Below, in pieces: positions 25,847 through 34,061 of a DNA stretch of 64,000 nt. A program made the position numbers and the translations under genes. The notes under the pieces were generated by a model, which ran no database searches, was not told the origin of the DNA, and saw nothing but the letters and a program-made list of their open reading frames with translations. Origin of the DNA: Verrucomicrobiota bacterium (lineage in GTDB: Bacteria; Verrucomicrobiota; Verrucomicrobiia; Limisphaerales; JACPZS01); the NCBI GenBank assembly GCA_016195385.1, contig JACPZS010000232.1:45735-109734 (forward strand). The letters are read 5' to 3'. Numbering within the stretch: the first letter of the stretch is position 1; each line of letters starts with the position of its first letter.

Positions 25847-28324
25847 TCACGCGCCGCCTTTCAATTCCTTGAGCCGGGCTTTGACCTTGCTGACTTCCTC
25901 CGCGCCCGTCGGAGCGTAGCGGAGAAATTTCTGGTAGTTTTTGATTTCTTCGGAGGTGTTTTTTTGCTGGCCGGCAATTTCAGCGAGGCGATAGAATGCC
26001 CACGCGTAGGTCGGCGTCTGGCGCAGCAGTTCTTCGTAATCGGCTTTGGCGTCATCCATTTTGCCGAGGTGAAAGCTAGCGATGCCGTGATTCAGCAGGC
26101 CGCCGACGTTCTTCGGATCCAGCTTCAGCACTTGATTCAAGTCGGTGATCGCCTTGGCGTCGCTTTTGATCTGGATGTAAAGCGCGCTGCGGTTGAGCAG
26201 CGCCTTGAGGCTCGTCGGGTTCTGCGCAATCTGTTTGTCCAGAAACGCGATGGCCTGCTGGTAAAGCGCGGTGGCTTTGGAGGCGTTCTCGCCGCCGGCA
26301 ACACGCAGGGTTTCGGCGGCGCGCTGGTACAACTGCGCCAGCGTGGTGAAGGCGTCGTCCATTTCCGGATGCTTGCGCTGGAACTCCTGGAGAATGCTTT
26401 CAGAACGCGTCAGGTTCGTCGGGCTGAAGTAAGCCATCGCTTCGGTGCGCGCCAGTTCGGCTTCCTGGGCGAGCGGCAGCGGGCGTGCAGCGTGTTGTGC
26501 TTTCAGGTCGTTGATGACTTCGAGCGCCTTGTCGGCCCGCTGGCCCTGGATGAAGACGCTGGCCAGTTGAATTCGTGCGTCCACGTTGTCCGGCTTCAGC
26601 ACGATGGCCCGGGTTAACTCCTGGGCCGCCTGGCGGTAGAGCGAGCCTTGCGCGAACACCTCACCCTGGCGCTGACAATAGCTGGGTTCGTCCACCGGGC
26701 CGCAGGCTTGCACGAAGGAGGCCCAGTTTGGATACGCGAGCAATTTGTCCGACAACGCTTTTTCAAGTTGCACGCCTGCGGTGTTGCGGGCGCGGAGGTT
26801 TTCGTTGAAGCGCGCGTTGGCGATGGCGGCGATGTTTTCCGGATTCAACTTTTGCGCCGCCACGAAGCATCTGGCCGCTTCTTCGAGGCGGTTGTTGCGC
26901 TGGAGTTGCACGCCCCAATAGTTGATCGCACGGGACCAGTTGCGCCCGAGGAATTCCGCGTCTGGCAGTTTGTCGCGCAACGGTTTGGCCAGCAGTGTCG
27001 TCTGCTCGTCGATGTTCTTCCAGAAGGCCTGGTTGGCTTGAATTACCTCCGTGGCCGGAGGCGGCGCGGCGATGACGCCCTGCGGATACGGCTTCAAATC
27101 GTACACCAGGCCGTTGGGCTGGAGATAAAAATACTCGAAGTAATAACCAAAGCTCGGGTGCGCGTAGATGACTTGGTTCGACTGGATCAACGTGTTCACC
27201 AACGAGAGCAGCAAGATTGGATCAATTGGCTCCTGGAGGTCATCCAGCGGCGCTTTGGGCCACGCCGGATAATGCGCCATCATATAGCGCTGGTAGGAGA
27301 TGTAGGGGAGCAGGCGCGTGTTCGCGAGCATGTGCGGATGCGCCTGGCCGGATTCACTGAGCTTGCCTTCCAGCAGGAGCAGGTTGGTCGCATCGTCGCC
27401 GAGCACCACCGCGCCGCGCGCCGGCAGCGCCTGCGCGCAAAGCGCGGCGAATTGCTTGAGCATCGGGCCGTTGGTGAAGCGAATCGACGGATAGTTCCGT
27501 TGCGCCAGCAAAATCGCGACGGCGATCGGTGCAAGTAGAACGATCCCGCTGACCAACTGGTTGATGAGTCGCACCACGCCATGTGAGCGTGCCCAGTTCT
27601 TTTTTGGCTCCTCTCCAAACACGAGCAGGAAGTAGCCGCTGAAATAACCCACGCTCAACGCGCCCAGATAATAAAAAGTCAGGAACGGCAGACCCAGGCC
27701 CAGCCGGCGCGGACTGAATTCATCGTCGAAGGCCACCCAAATGCAGGCCACGAGGAACATCCCGTGGATGATTTTGAACATGATGCCGGTGATCAACGAG
27801 CCGATGGCGCTCATGTCGCCAAAGGTCGAAGGCCAGCGGATGCCCATGACGAACACCGGCAGGATGGCGGTGAGACTGCACAGCATGGCGCGGTTTCGCA
27901 GCGGACCGAAGAGCAGGAAATTCTTCTGCGCCACGAACTGGCTTTTGAACAGCGGCCAGAAGCCGGCGGATGAATTGCCGGAAGCGCTACCCACCAAGGG
28001 CAGCAGCAAATAGAGCAACAGTCCCGCTGCGCCGAAGGCGGCGAGCCGGCTGAGAAATCCAAACTGGAAGAAACGGACGCCTTTAATCCAAATCAGTGCG
28101 ATCAAAAATCCCGGCAGGAAGCCGATCATCGCCCAGTTGTTCGTGATGGCCAGGCCATAGACAAACGCCATGCGCGTGAGCCACGAATCGCGCTGGTCGA
28201 TGCGAAATTCCAGCAGGCAGCGGAGGACGTAGGCAAAGAGCAGCAGGTTGAGCATCTCGCCCGTGATCGCCGTGGCGTGCTCCCAGAAATTCAGCTCAAG
28301 CCCCGCCACCAGCGCCGCGAACAC
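25847..28324 (-). CDS. DUF2723 membrane protein with TPR domain, N-terminus missing
   Basis: An 825-residue frame from a GTG at 28324 that begins in the middle of a DUF2723 membrane region: LELNFWEHATAITGEMLNLL, IDQRDSWLTRMAFVYGL, NNWAMIGFLPGFLIALIW. About eight further membrane segments run to residue 250, then a soluble part and, from about 480, at least six TPR-like units (VLKPDNVDARIQLASVFIQG, LKLDPKNVGGLLNHGIASFH). DUF2723 proteins resemble protein O-mannosyltransferases. The first membrane helix is encoded in another frame just upstream (28325-28475), and roughly 60-80 residues expected between the two are absent. This is probably a deletion with frameshift, so function is doubtful. Confidence 0.75.
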   Translation of the reverse strand: MFAALVAGLELNFWEHATAITGEMLNLLLFAYVLRCLLEFRIDQRDSWLTRMAFVYGLAITNNWAMIGFLPGFLIALIWIKGVRFFQFGFLSRLAAFGAAGLLLYLLLPLVGSASGNSSAGFWPLFKSQFVAQKNFLLFGPLRNRAMLCSLTAILPVFVMGIRWPSTFGDMSAIGSLITGIMFKIIHGMFLVACIWVAFDDEFSPRRLGLGLPFLTFYYLGALSVGYFSGYFLLVFGEEPKKNWARSHGVVRLINQLVSGIVLLAPIAVAILLAQRNYPSIRFTNGPMLKQFAALCAQALPARGAVVLGDDATNLLLLEGKLSESGQAHPHMLANTRLLPYISYQRYMMAHYPAWPKAPLDDLQEPIDPILLLSLVNTLIQSNQVIYAHPSFGYYFEYFYLQPNGLVYDLKPYPQGVIAAPPPATEVIQANQAFWKNIDEQTTLLAKPLRDKLPDAEFLGRNWSRAINYWGVQLQRNNRLEEAARCFVAAQKLNPENIAAIANARFNENLRARNTAGVQLEKALSDKLLAYPNWASFVQACGPVDEPSYCQRQGEVFAQGSLYRQAAQELTRAIVLKPDNVDARIQLASVFIQGQRADKALEVINDLKAQHAARPLPLAQEAELARTEAMAYFSPTNLTRSESILQEFQRKHPEMDDAFTTLAQLYQRAAETLRVAGGENASKATALYQQAIAFLDKQIAQNPTSLKALLNRSALYIQIKSDAKAITDLNQVLKLDPKNVGGLLNHGIASFHLGKMDDAKADYEELLRQTPTYAWAFYRLAEIAGQQKNTSEEIKNYQKFLRYAPTGAEEVSKVKARLKELKGGA

Positions 28325-28475
28325 GATCCCAGCCCGCGACTTTGGCGGTGACGGACAGGCTGCCGACGGTGACCCAGTGGTTGAGCGTGATCAAATACAC
28401 GACCAGAGCCACCGCAGCGACGAGCCACGGCAACTTCGCCGACACAAAACTGGACTGCGAATCTTCGTTATCCAT
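28296..28475 (-). pseudogene. N-terminal piece of the broken DUF2723 gene
   Basis: From ATG 28475 the frame encodes MDNEDSQSSFVSAKLPW, a membrane helix (VAAVALVVYLITL) and LNHWVTVGSLSVTAKVAGWD, the standard DUF2723 N-terminus. It then runs out of the family sequence and stops at 28296. The following family block resumes at 28324 in a different frame. An earlier in-frame start at 28562 exists but adds residues unlike the family. It lies about 100-180 bp before the livF end, on the same strand as the liv operon. Confidence 0.65.
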
Positions 28476-28571
28476 ATAGGAAAGTGACCTGAGTTGAAAC
28501 CAAGTGTTCAAAAAAGGCAAAAGGAAAACGGGCGGAACGTTCCGCTCCCTCGATTTGCCCAAGCTGGTCGT

Positions 28572-29297
28572 TCACGCCCCGCCCAGGTAGGCGCTCCGGA
28601 CTTGCGGATTTTGCCGCAGGGCCGCCGCCGCGCCCTGCAGAATGACGCGGCCCGTTTCGAGCACATAGCCGAAGTGAGAAATCTCCAAGGCGAGGTTGGC
28701 GTTCTGCTCGACGAGAAGGATTGTGATGCCGTGCGCGCGGTTGATTTCCACGATTTTTTCAAAAATCGTTTTCACCAGCAACGGCGCGATGCCGAGCGAC
28801 GGTTCGTCCAGCATGAGGAATTTTGGCTGGCTCATCAGCGCGCGGCCGATGGCCAGCATCTGCTGTTCGCCGCCCGAAAGCGTGCCGGCGATTTGCTTCT
28901 CGCGTTCCTGCAAACGGGGAAATACGCCGAACACGTAGTCTAGTTCACGGCGGATTAACGCCTTGTCCCGCTGTAAATACGCGCCCATCTGCAAATTTTC
29001 CTGCACGGTAAGATTCGCGAAAACCATGCGTCCCTCGGGTACGTGGGCCAGCCCGCGTCGCACCAACTGATGCGCCGGGACACTCGTAATTTCTTCGGCA
29101 CGGCCATTCTCTGCCGCATAGTGGATGCTCCCGCCGGCGGGTTGCAAGAGACCGGAGATCGCGCGCAGCGTCGTGGTCTTGCCCGCGCCGTTCCCGCCAA
29201 TCAGCGTGACAATGCTGCCACGCGGAATCGTCAGCGACACGTCGTGCAGCGCCGTGATGACGCCGTAGTTGACGGTGAGGTTTTTGATTTCAAGCAT
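28572..29297 (-). CDS. livF: branched-chain amino acid ABC transporter ATP-binding protein LivF
   Basis: A 241-residue ATPase; the start at 29297 (MLEIKNLTVNYG) is chosen over an upstream in-frame one because it gives the family length. Walker A GGNGAGKTT, Q-loop in a region with ARRGLAHVPEGR-type sequence (here LVRRGLAHVPEGRMVF), signature LSGGEQQMLAIGRAL and Walker B KFLMLDEPSLG are all present. It sits on the cytoplasmic side and powers LivHM. Gap to livG is 13 bp. The closing residues extend a little beyond Escherichia LivF. Confidence 0.92.
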   Translation of the reverse strand: MLEIKNLTVNYGVITALHDVSLTIPRGSIVTLIGGNGAGKTTTLRAISGLLQPAGGSIHYAAENGRAEEITSVPAHQLVRRGLAHVPEGRMVFANLTVQENLQMGAYLQRDKALIRRELDYVFGVFPRLQEREKQIAGTLSGGEQQMLAIGRALMSQPKFLMLDEPSLGIAPLLVKTIFEKIVEINRAHGITILLVEQNANLALEISHFGYVLETGRVILQGAAAALRQNPQVRSAYLGGA

Positions 29298-29310
29298 CAG
29301 GAGCGGTCTT

Positions 29311-30120
29311 TTAGCTTTTGCCTTCAGCCAGCACTTCTTCGCCGAGGTATGCCTCAATGACTTTCGGATTTTTACGCACTTCGGCGGGCGTGCCCTCGGC
29401 AATCTTGACGCCGTAATCGAGCACATGGATGCGTTCGCAGATGCCCATGACTACTTGCATGTCATGCTCCACGAGCAGCACGGAGATTTGATATTTGTCC
29501 TTGATGAGTTGAATCAACTTCATCAACTCGACTTTCTCGGTCGGGTTCATCCCCGCCGCCGGTTCGTCGAGCAGCAACAATTTTGGCCGTGTCGCCAGCG
29601 CGCGCACGATTTCCAGTCGTCGCTGGTCACCATACGGCAGGCTTTTCGCCGGCGCGTTGCGATGCCGGCCCAGTTGAAAAATCTCCAGCAGTTCCATCAC
29701 TTGCGTGGCGATGATTTCCTCCTCGCGATGAAACGCGCGCGCGCGACCGAGCGCGTGCGTGATGCCGCTGACGAGATGCAGATGAAACGCAACGCGCACG
29801 TTGTCGAACACCGACAGCGAAGGGAAAAGCCGGATGTTTTGAAATGTCCGTGCGATGCCGTGCGCCGTGATTTGATAGGGCTTCAAACCGTGAACATTTT
29901 TTCCGCGAAACGAGATCGCCCCTTCGGTCGGTTCGTAAACGCCGGTGATAAGGTTGAACACCGTCGTCTTGCCCGCGCCGTTCGGCCCAATCAAACCGAC
30001 GAGCTGGCCGGCCTCAATGCGGAGATCTAGCGCGTTGACCGCCGTCAAACCGCCGAAGCGAATCGTACATTTTTGCACGTTCAAGAGTTCGCGGGCGTGG
30101 TCGGTCGTGGCGGATTTCAT
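29311..30120 (-). CDS. livG: branched-chain amino acid ABC transporter ATP-binding protein LivG
   Basis: A 269-residue ATPase with Walker A GPNGAGKTT, a LivG-type insert (ARTFQNIRLFPSLSVFDNV), signature LPYGDQRRLEIVRAL, Walker B KLLLLDEPAAGMNPTEK and the H-loop in LVEHDMQVVMGI. The long helical region after the Q-loop distinguishes it from LivF. Its ATG overlaps the livM stop by 4 bp, implying coupled translation. It pairs with LivF to energise the LivHM permease. Confidence 0.93.
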   Translation of the reverse strand: MKSATTDHARELLNVQKCTIRFGGLTAVNALDLRIEAGQLVGLIGPNGAGKTTVFNLITGVYEPTEGAISFRGKNVHGLKPYQITAHGIARTFQNIRLFPSLSVFDNVRVAFHLHLVSGITHALGRARAFHREEEIIATQVMELLEIFQLGRHRNAPAKSLPYGDQRRLEIVRALATRPKLLLLDEPAAGMNPTEKVELMKLIQLIKDKYQISVLLVEHDMQVVMGICERIHVLDYGVKIAEGTPAEVRKNPKVIEAYLGEEVLAEGKS

Positions 30121-31085
30121 TTCCCGTGCGCTCCCACTTTCGCCGACGGCATTGCTCGCCGCGTGAAAGTGAACAATCCCTGCGGTCGAACCAACATCAG
30201 GATGATCAGCAGCAGCGAGTAGAGGATCATTCGGTAATCCGCCACCGGCCGCAGCACCTCTGGCAGGATCGTCAACAGAATTGCCGCGAGGACGACGCCG
30301 ACCGTGTTGCCCATCCCGCCCAGAATCACCATCACGACGATCTCAATCGACTTCATGAAATCGAATCCCTTCGGATCGATCGTCAGCTTGAAGTGCCCAT
30401 AAATGCCGCCCGCAACGCCTGCGAAAAACGCACCGATGACGAACGCAGTAATTTTGTAACGCGTGGTGTTGATGCCCATCGCCTCGGCGGCCACTTCGTC
30501 GTCATGCACGGCCAGGAAGCCGCGGCCGTACGTCGAATTCACGGTGCTGACGACGACGTAAACCGTCACCGCCGCCGCGCTGAACGTCCAGAAGACATTC
30601 GTGTAACTGGGAATTCCGTTGAGTCCCAGCGCACCACCGAGCGATTCGATGTTCCGAAAAACCACACGGATGATTTCGCCAAAACCGAGCGTGACAATGG
30701 CCAGATAGTCACCTTTCAGCCGCAGCGACGGCGCGCCGACGAGCACGCCGGCCGTCGCCGCGATCATTCCTCCTGCCAGCAGTGCTGCCAGAAAAAGAAG
30801 CTCGGTGGTGAAAGTGTTGCTGCCGGTCATCTGGAGCAGACGCGGCCCGGCGAACATCGTCACCGCGGCGGAAGTGTAAGCGCCAACGGCCATGAACCCC
30901 GCGTGGCCAAGCGAAAATTGGCCCGTGTAGCCGTTGATGAGATTCAGGCTGACAGCCAGGATGATGTTGATGCCAACGCTTGTTGTGACGTCGAGATAGT
31001 ACGGATTGATGCGCGAGGAAAGCAGCGACACGCCCAGGCTCGCGAGGATCGCACCGAGCAAAACGAGTTGTGAACGCGAAGGCAT
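30117..31085 (-). CDS. livM: branched-chain amino acid ABC transporter permease LivM
   Basis: A 322-residue permease with about nine hydrophobic segments. Family blocks include INGYTGQFSLGHAGFMAVGA near residue 50, SLRLKGDYLAIVTLGFGEI, the EAA-like GRGFLAVHDDEVAAEAMGI and FFAGVAGGIYGHF. Forms the transmembrane pore with LivH. Starts 34 bp after livH and overlaps livG by 4 bp. The C-terminal tail (PQGLFTFTRRAMPSAKVGAHG) is a little longer than usual. Confidence 0.92.
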   Translation of the reverse strand: MPSRSQLVLLGAILASLGVSLLSSRINPYYLDVTTSVGINIILAVSLNLINGYTGQFSLGHAGFMAVGAYTSAAVTMFAGPRLLQMTGSNTFTTELLFLAALLAGGMIAATAGVLVGAPSLRLKGDYLAIVTLGFGEIIRVVFRNIESLGGALGLNGIPSYTNVFWTFSAAAVTVYVVVSTVNSTYGRGFLAVHDDEVAAEAMGINTTRYKITAFVIGAFFAGVAGGIYGHFKLTIDPKGFDFMKSIEIVVMVILGGMGNTVGVVLAAILLTILPEVLRPVADYRMILYSLLLIILMLVRPQGLFTFTRRAMPSAKVGAHGK

Positions 31086-31119
31086 CAGCGATGAAATGAA
31101 ATGAGCCGGTGGTTCCTCA

Positions 31120-32013
31120 TCAAACTTTTTCCACTTCTAGTTGGCCCAGCAGGCCGGCCGGCTTGAACAGCAAAATCAAAATCAAAACCGCGAACGCAAT
31201 CGCGTCCGTGTAAGTGGACCATCGGCTGCCATTGACGAACGTTTCGATGACCCCGAGCAGCAGTCCGCCCAGCGCCGCGCCGGGGATGTTGCCAATTCCG
31301 CCGAGCACCGCCGCGACGAATGCTTTCAGGCCCGGCAGAATACCCATCAACGGATCGATTGCCTGGTAGTTCATCGAGTAGAGAATTCCGCCGGCCGCCG
31401 CCAGCGCCGAGCCGAGCCCGAACGTGAACGAAATCACGATGTCGGTGTTGATGCCGACGAGCGAGGCCGCGATGGGGTTGAACGAAACCGCGCGCATCGC
31501 CGTGCCGATTTTTGTTTTCATCACGATGAACCGCAGACTGACCAGGCAAACAATCGTCACCACCAGCACGATGATTTGGCTGCTGGAAAGCGTCATGCCG
31601 CCGGCCAGCGTCAGGTTTTTTTCCGGAAAAATTTGCGGAAATCGCTTGGGGGCCGCGCCGAAAATGAATTGACCGAGATTCTCCAGCAACAGCGACACAC
31701 CGATTGCAGTGATGAGCACGGTGAGCTTCGAGCGCGCGCGCAACGGACGGTACGCGAGCCGTTCGATGACGATGCCCAGGATTGCGCAGGCAATCATGGC
31801 GATGCACAACACCGTCAATCCGTGAGCCACGGATGCGTCCGGCAGCGCGCGCGACGAATAAAACCCGGCAAACGCGCCGATCATGAAAACATCGCTGTGA
31901 GCGAAATTGATAAAGCGCAACACGCCATAAACCATCGTGTAGCCCAGCGCGATCAGCGCGTAAATCGCGCCAAGCGAAAGGCCGTTGATGAGCTGCTGCA
32001 GGAACTCGGTCAT
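31120..32013 (-). CDS. livH: branched-chain amino acid ABC transporter permease LivH
   Basis: A 297-residue permease that opens with MTEFLQQLINGLSLGAIYAL and YTMVYGVLRFINFAHSDVFM, both characteristic of LivH. The cytoplasmic coupling segment is TAMRAVSFNPIAASLVGIN, and FAAAVLGGIGNIPGAALGG-type sequence (here FVAAVLGGIGNIPGAALGGL) closes it. First gene of livHMGF. No periplasmic binding protein gene is next to it: upstream lies only the serine hydrolase fragment and a divergent sigma factor. The promoter is probably in 32014-32284. Confidence 0.92.
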   Translation of the reverse strand: MTEFLQQLINGLSLGAIYALIALGYTMVYGVLRFINFAHSDVFMIGAFAGFYSSRALPDASVAHGLTVLCIAMIACAILGIVIERLAYRPLRARSKLTVLITAIGVSLLLENLGQFIFGAAPKRFPQIFPEKNLTLAGGMTLSSSQIIVLVVTIVCLVSLRFIVMKTKIGTAMRAVSFNPIAASLVGINTDIVISFTFGLGSALAAAGGILYSMNYQAIDPLMGILPGLKAFVAAVLGGIGNIPGAALGGLLLGVIETFVNGSRWSTYTDAIAFAVLILILLFKPAGLLGQLEVEKV

Positions 32014-32076
32014 GAACGCCCCGGCTTATACACGGCCCGCTCCGCGTGTGTCGATACCAAGGCGCGGAATTTTGGC

Positions 32077-32230
32077 GCGCGCATGATTCGGTTCGGGCTG
32101 CGGCGTTTCCGTAAGCGTCGGATTGTATTGCCCGTTGTCGCCGCCCATTTTGTAAATCACCAGATCTAGCGACGGCACGACAATGAGCGCGAAGCCGCCC
32201 GCGCCGGATTTCCGAAACGCATCGCGCGGC
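32077..32230 (-). pseudogene. internal 3' fragment of a serine hydrolase, copy of part of the gene at 34062
   Basis: This 154-bp stretch aligns without gaps to 34173-34326. On the minus strand it reads DAFRKSGAGGFALIVVPSL, then DLVIYKMGGDNGQYNPTLTE, against DAFWKSGAGGFALIIVPSL and the same continuation in the intact hydrolase. The last about 35 codons and the stop of the hydrolase are not included. No upstream coding sequence is present. It lies between livH and the divergent sigma factor gene, and with the intact gene it brackets the sigma factor and GNAT genes. Confidence 0.85.
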
Positions 32231-32284
32231 GAACAATGAAAAAAACATGTCTGGTTTCTCCTGCTGGCGAACATAATCAAGTGT

Positions 32285-33460
32285 ATGCAGGCCGACGACA
32301 TGAATCTGGTGCGAGAATTCGCTACTGGCCATTCCGAGCGGGCGTTCACCACGCTCGTGGAGCGGCACGTCAATCTCGTTTACTCGGTCGCGTTGCGCCG
32401 GATTGGCAGCTCGCACGACGCGGAGGAGGTAACGCAGGCTGTTTTTCTTATCCTGGCCGCGAAAGCCGGCGACTTGCGTTCGGGAACGATTCTTTCGGGC
32501 TGGCTTTATCAGGCCGCGCAGCTCACTTCAGCCAATTTCCAGCGAGCGGCGCTGCGTCGTCAACGTCGCGAACAGGAGGCCCACATGCAATTCACCCAGG
32601 AATCCGAACCCGATGTTTCGTGGCAACGAATGGCGCCGCTTTTGGAGGAAGCGATGGCACGGCTTGGCCAAGACGAGCGGGACGCCGTGGTGCTCCGCTT
32701 TTTTGAGAATCGAACTGTGCGCGAAGTAGCTGCGGCGCTCGGCCTCCGCGAAGCCGCCGCGCAAAAGCGGATCAATCGCGCCACGGAAAGGCTGCGGAGT
32801 TTTTTTGTTCGCCGCGGCGTTAAAGTCTCTTCCGCCGCGCTCCTTGCGTTAGTTGCGAGCAATGCAGTGCAGGCCGCGCCCGCGCAACTTGCAGCAAGCA
32901 TTTCGGCAGCCGCGGTCTTGAAAGGTGCGGCGGCCACGGCTTCCACGACAGCTCTCATCCAAACCACATTGAAAATTATGACAATGACAAAACTCAAAAT
33001 CAGCATCGCTGCCATCATCGTTACCCTTGGCGTTGGAACAATCACCGTAACTTTCTTGAATCAGCGCCAACATCCATCACGCGGTGAGTCAACGTCCAGC
33101 CGGGCGACAACTCAGGCAAATAATGCGCGTGCCGCCGCATCGCTCACCTTTGCCGGATACGCTTCTCCTGAAGCGACGATTGAATCGCAATACTGGGCGA
33201 TGAGCAAAGGCGACCTGAAATCGTTCTTGGCCGGACTGACACCTGACTCGCAAAGACAAACGGAGCAAATGTGGTCGCGTCTGTTTCAATCCGGCCAGGT
33301 CGCACTGGGCGGATTCCAGATTCTGGACAAGGAAGCTGTTTCGGACAACGAGGTCGTGTTAACCGTCAAACCAGAGAAAGTGAACCCCGTTCAGTTGCAG
33401 TACCTGGTGGTCCAGAAAATTGGGGCGGAATGGAAATTTGCCGGAATGAAACGAAATTGA
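32285..33460 (+). CDS. ECF sigma factor with transmembrane anchor and extracytoplasmic domain
   Basis: A 391-residue protein whose first 170 residues are a sigma-70 family ECF factor: region 2 with LVERHVNLVYSVALRRIGS and AEEVTQAVFLILA, region 4 with LGQDERDAVVLRFFENRTVR and VAAALGLREAAAQKRINRA. A hydrophobic Ala-rich stretch (about 178-230) and a clear membrane helix (ISIAAIIVTLGVGTITVTFL, about 240-259) follow, then a soluble domain (SPEATIESQYWAMSKGDLKS to the end). The extension suggests that the anti-sigma or sensor function is built into the same chain. It is followed by the GNAT gene after 3 bp, so they share a transcript. Both lie within a duplicated-gene-end bracket. Confidence 0.88.
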   Translation: MQADDMNLVREFATGHSERAFTTLVERHVNLVYSVALRRIGSSHDAEEVTQAVFLILAAKAGDLRSGTILSGWLYQAAQLTSANFQRAALRRQRREQEAHMQFTQESEPDVSWQRMAPLLEEAMARLGQDERDAVVLRFFENRTVREVAAALGLREAAAQKRINRATERLRSFFVRRGVKVSSAALLALVASNAVQAAPAQLAASISAAAVLKGAAATASTTALIQTTLKIMTMTKLKISIAAIIVTLGVGTITVTFLNQRQHPSRGESTSSRATTQANNARAAASLTFAGYASPEATIESQYWAMSKGDLKSFLAGLTPDSQRQTEQMWSRLFQSGQVALGGFQILDKEAVSDNEVVLTVKPEKVNPVQLQYLVVQKIGAEWKFAGMKRN

Positions 33461-33463
33461 AAT

Positions 33464-34060
33464 GTGGCGAGCCTCACCTTTCCGGAGAAGCCGCAGTTGC
33501 AAATGGCTTGGCCGTTTGCCACCCGACCGGCTTGTCCCCGTGTCAGTCCTGCGGATGGATACTCCATTCGCACTTTTCAGCCCGGTGATGAAGCAGCCTT
33601 TCTTGACCTCATGGCGCGCTTGGACTTCGGCCCCTGGGACGAAGCCCAGCTTGCTTACAACCTGAACAAGATAATTCCCGAAGGCTGGTTTTTTGTCACT
33701 GATTCCTCCCGCCGCATCGTGGCCACGGCCATGTGCCTGCACAACTACTCTGGCCAATCACCTTTTACCGGCGACTTGGGTTGGCTCGCCTGCCATGCCG
33801 ATCATCGGGGCAAGTCGCTGGGCCTTGCTCTCTGCGCCCGCGTGACGCAGCGCCTTCTGGAGGCTGGCTACACCACGATCCAACTCCACACTGAGTACTT
33901 TCGTCTGCCCGCGATTACGACCTACCTGCGGATTGGCTTCGTTCCGTTGATTACCTCTTCCGAAGCGTCCAGTCTTTGGGAGGAGGCATGTACACGTTTG
34001 AACTGGCGATTCACGCCCGTAATCTGGCAGCGTCAAACCCAACAAGGCGCTTGCAGGTAA
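33464..34060 (+). CDS. GNAT family N-acetyltransferase
   Basis: Up to 198 residues from a GTG at 33464; ATG at 33503 (MAWPFATRP) is an alternative start. The GNAT fold is visible from YSIRTFQPGDEAAFLDLMAR, through VTDSSRRIVATAMCLHNYSG, to the acetyl-CoA loop region ADHRGKSLGLALCARVTQ with the R/Q-x-x-G-x-G/A-like pattern, and LHTEYFRLPAITTYLRIGFV near the end. It would transfer an acetyl group to an unknown small molecule or protein. It begins 3 bp after the sigma factor stop and is 1 bp from the end of the convergent serine hydrolase. Confidence 0.82.
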   Translation: MASLTFPEKPQLQMAWPFATRPACPRVSPADGYSIRTFQPGDEAAFLDLMARLDFGPWDEAQLAYNLNKIIPEGWFFVTDSSRRIVATAMCLHNYSGQSPFTGDLGWLACHADHRGKSLGLALCARVTQRLLEAGYTTIQLHTEYFRLPAITTYLRIGFVPLITSSEASSLWEEACTRLNWRFTPVIWQRQTQQGACR

Positions 34061-34061
34061 G

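Noticed and set aside
31085..32416. Long minus-strand frame over livH
   Set aside because: It is out of frame with livH, has an arginine- and histidine-rich translation, and livH is a clear permease.
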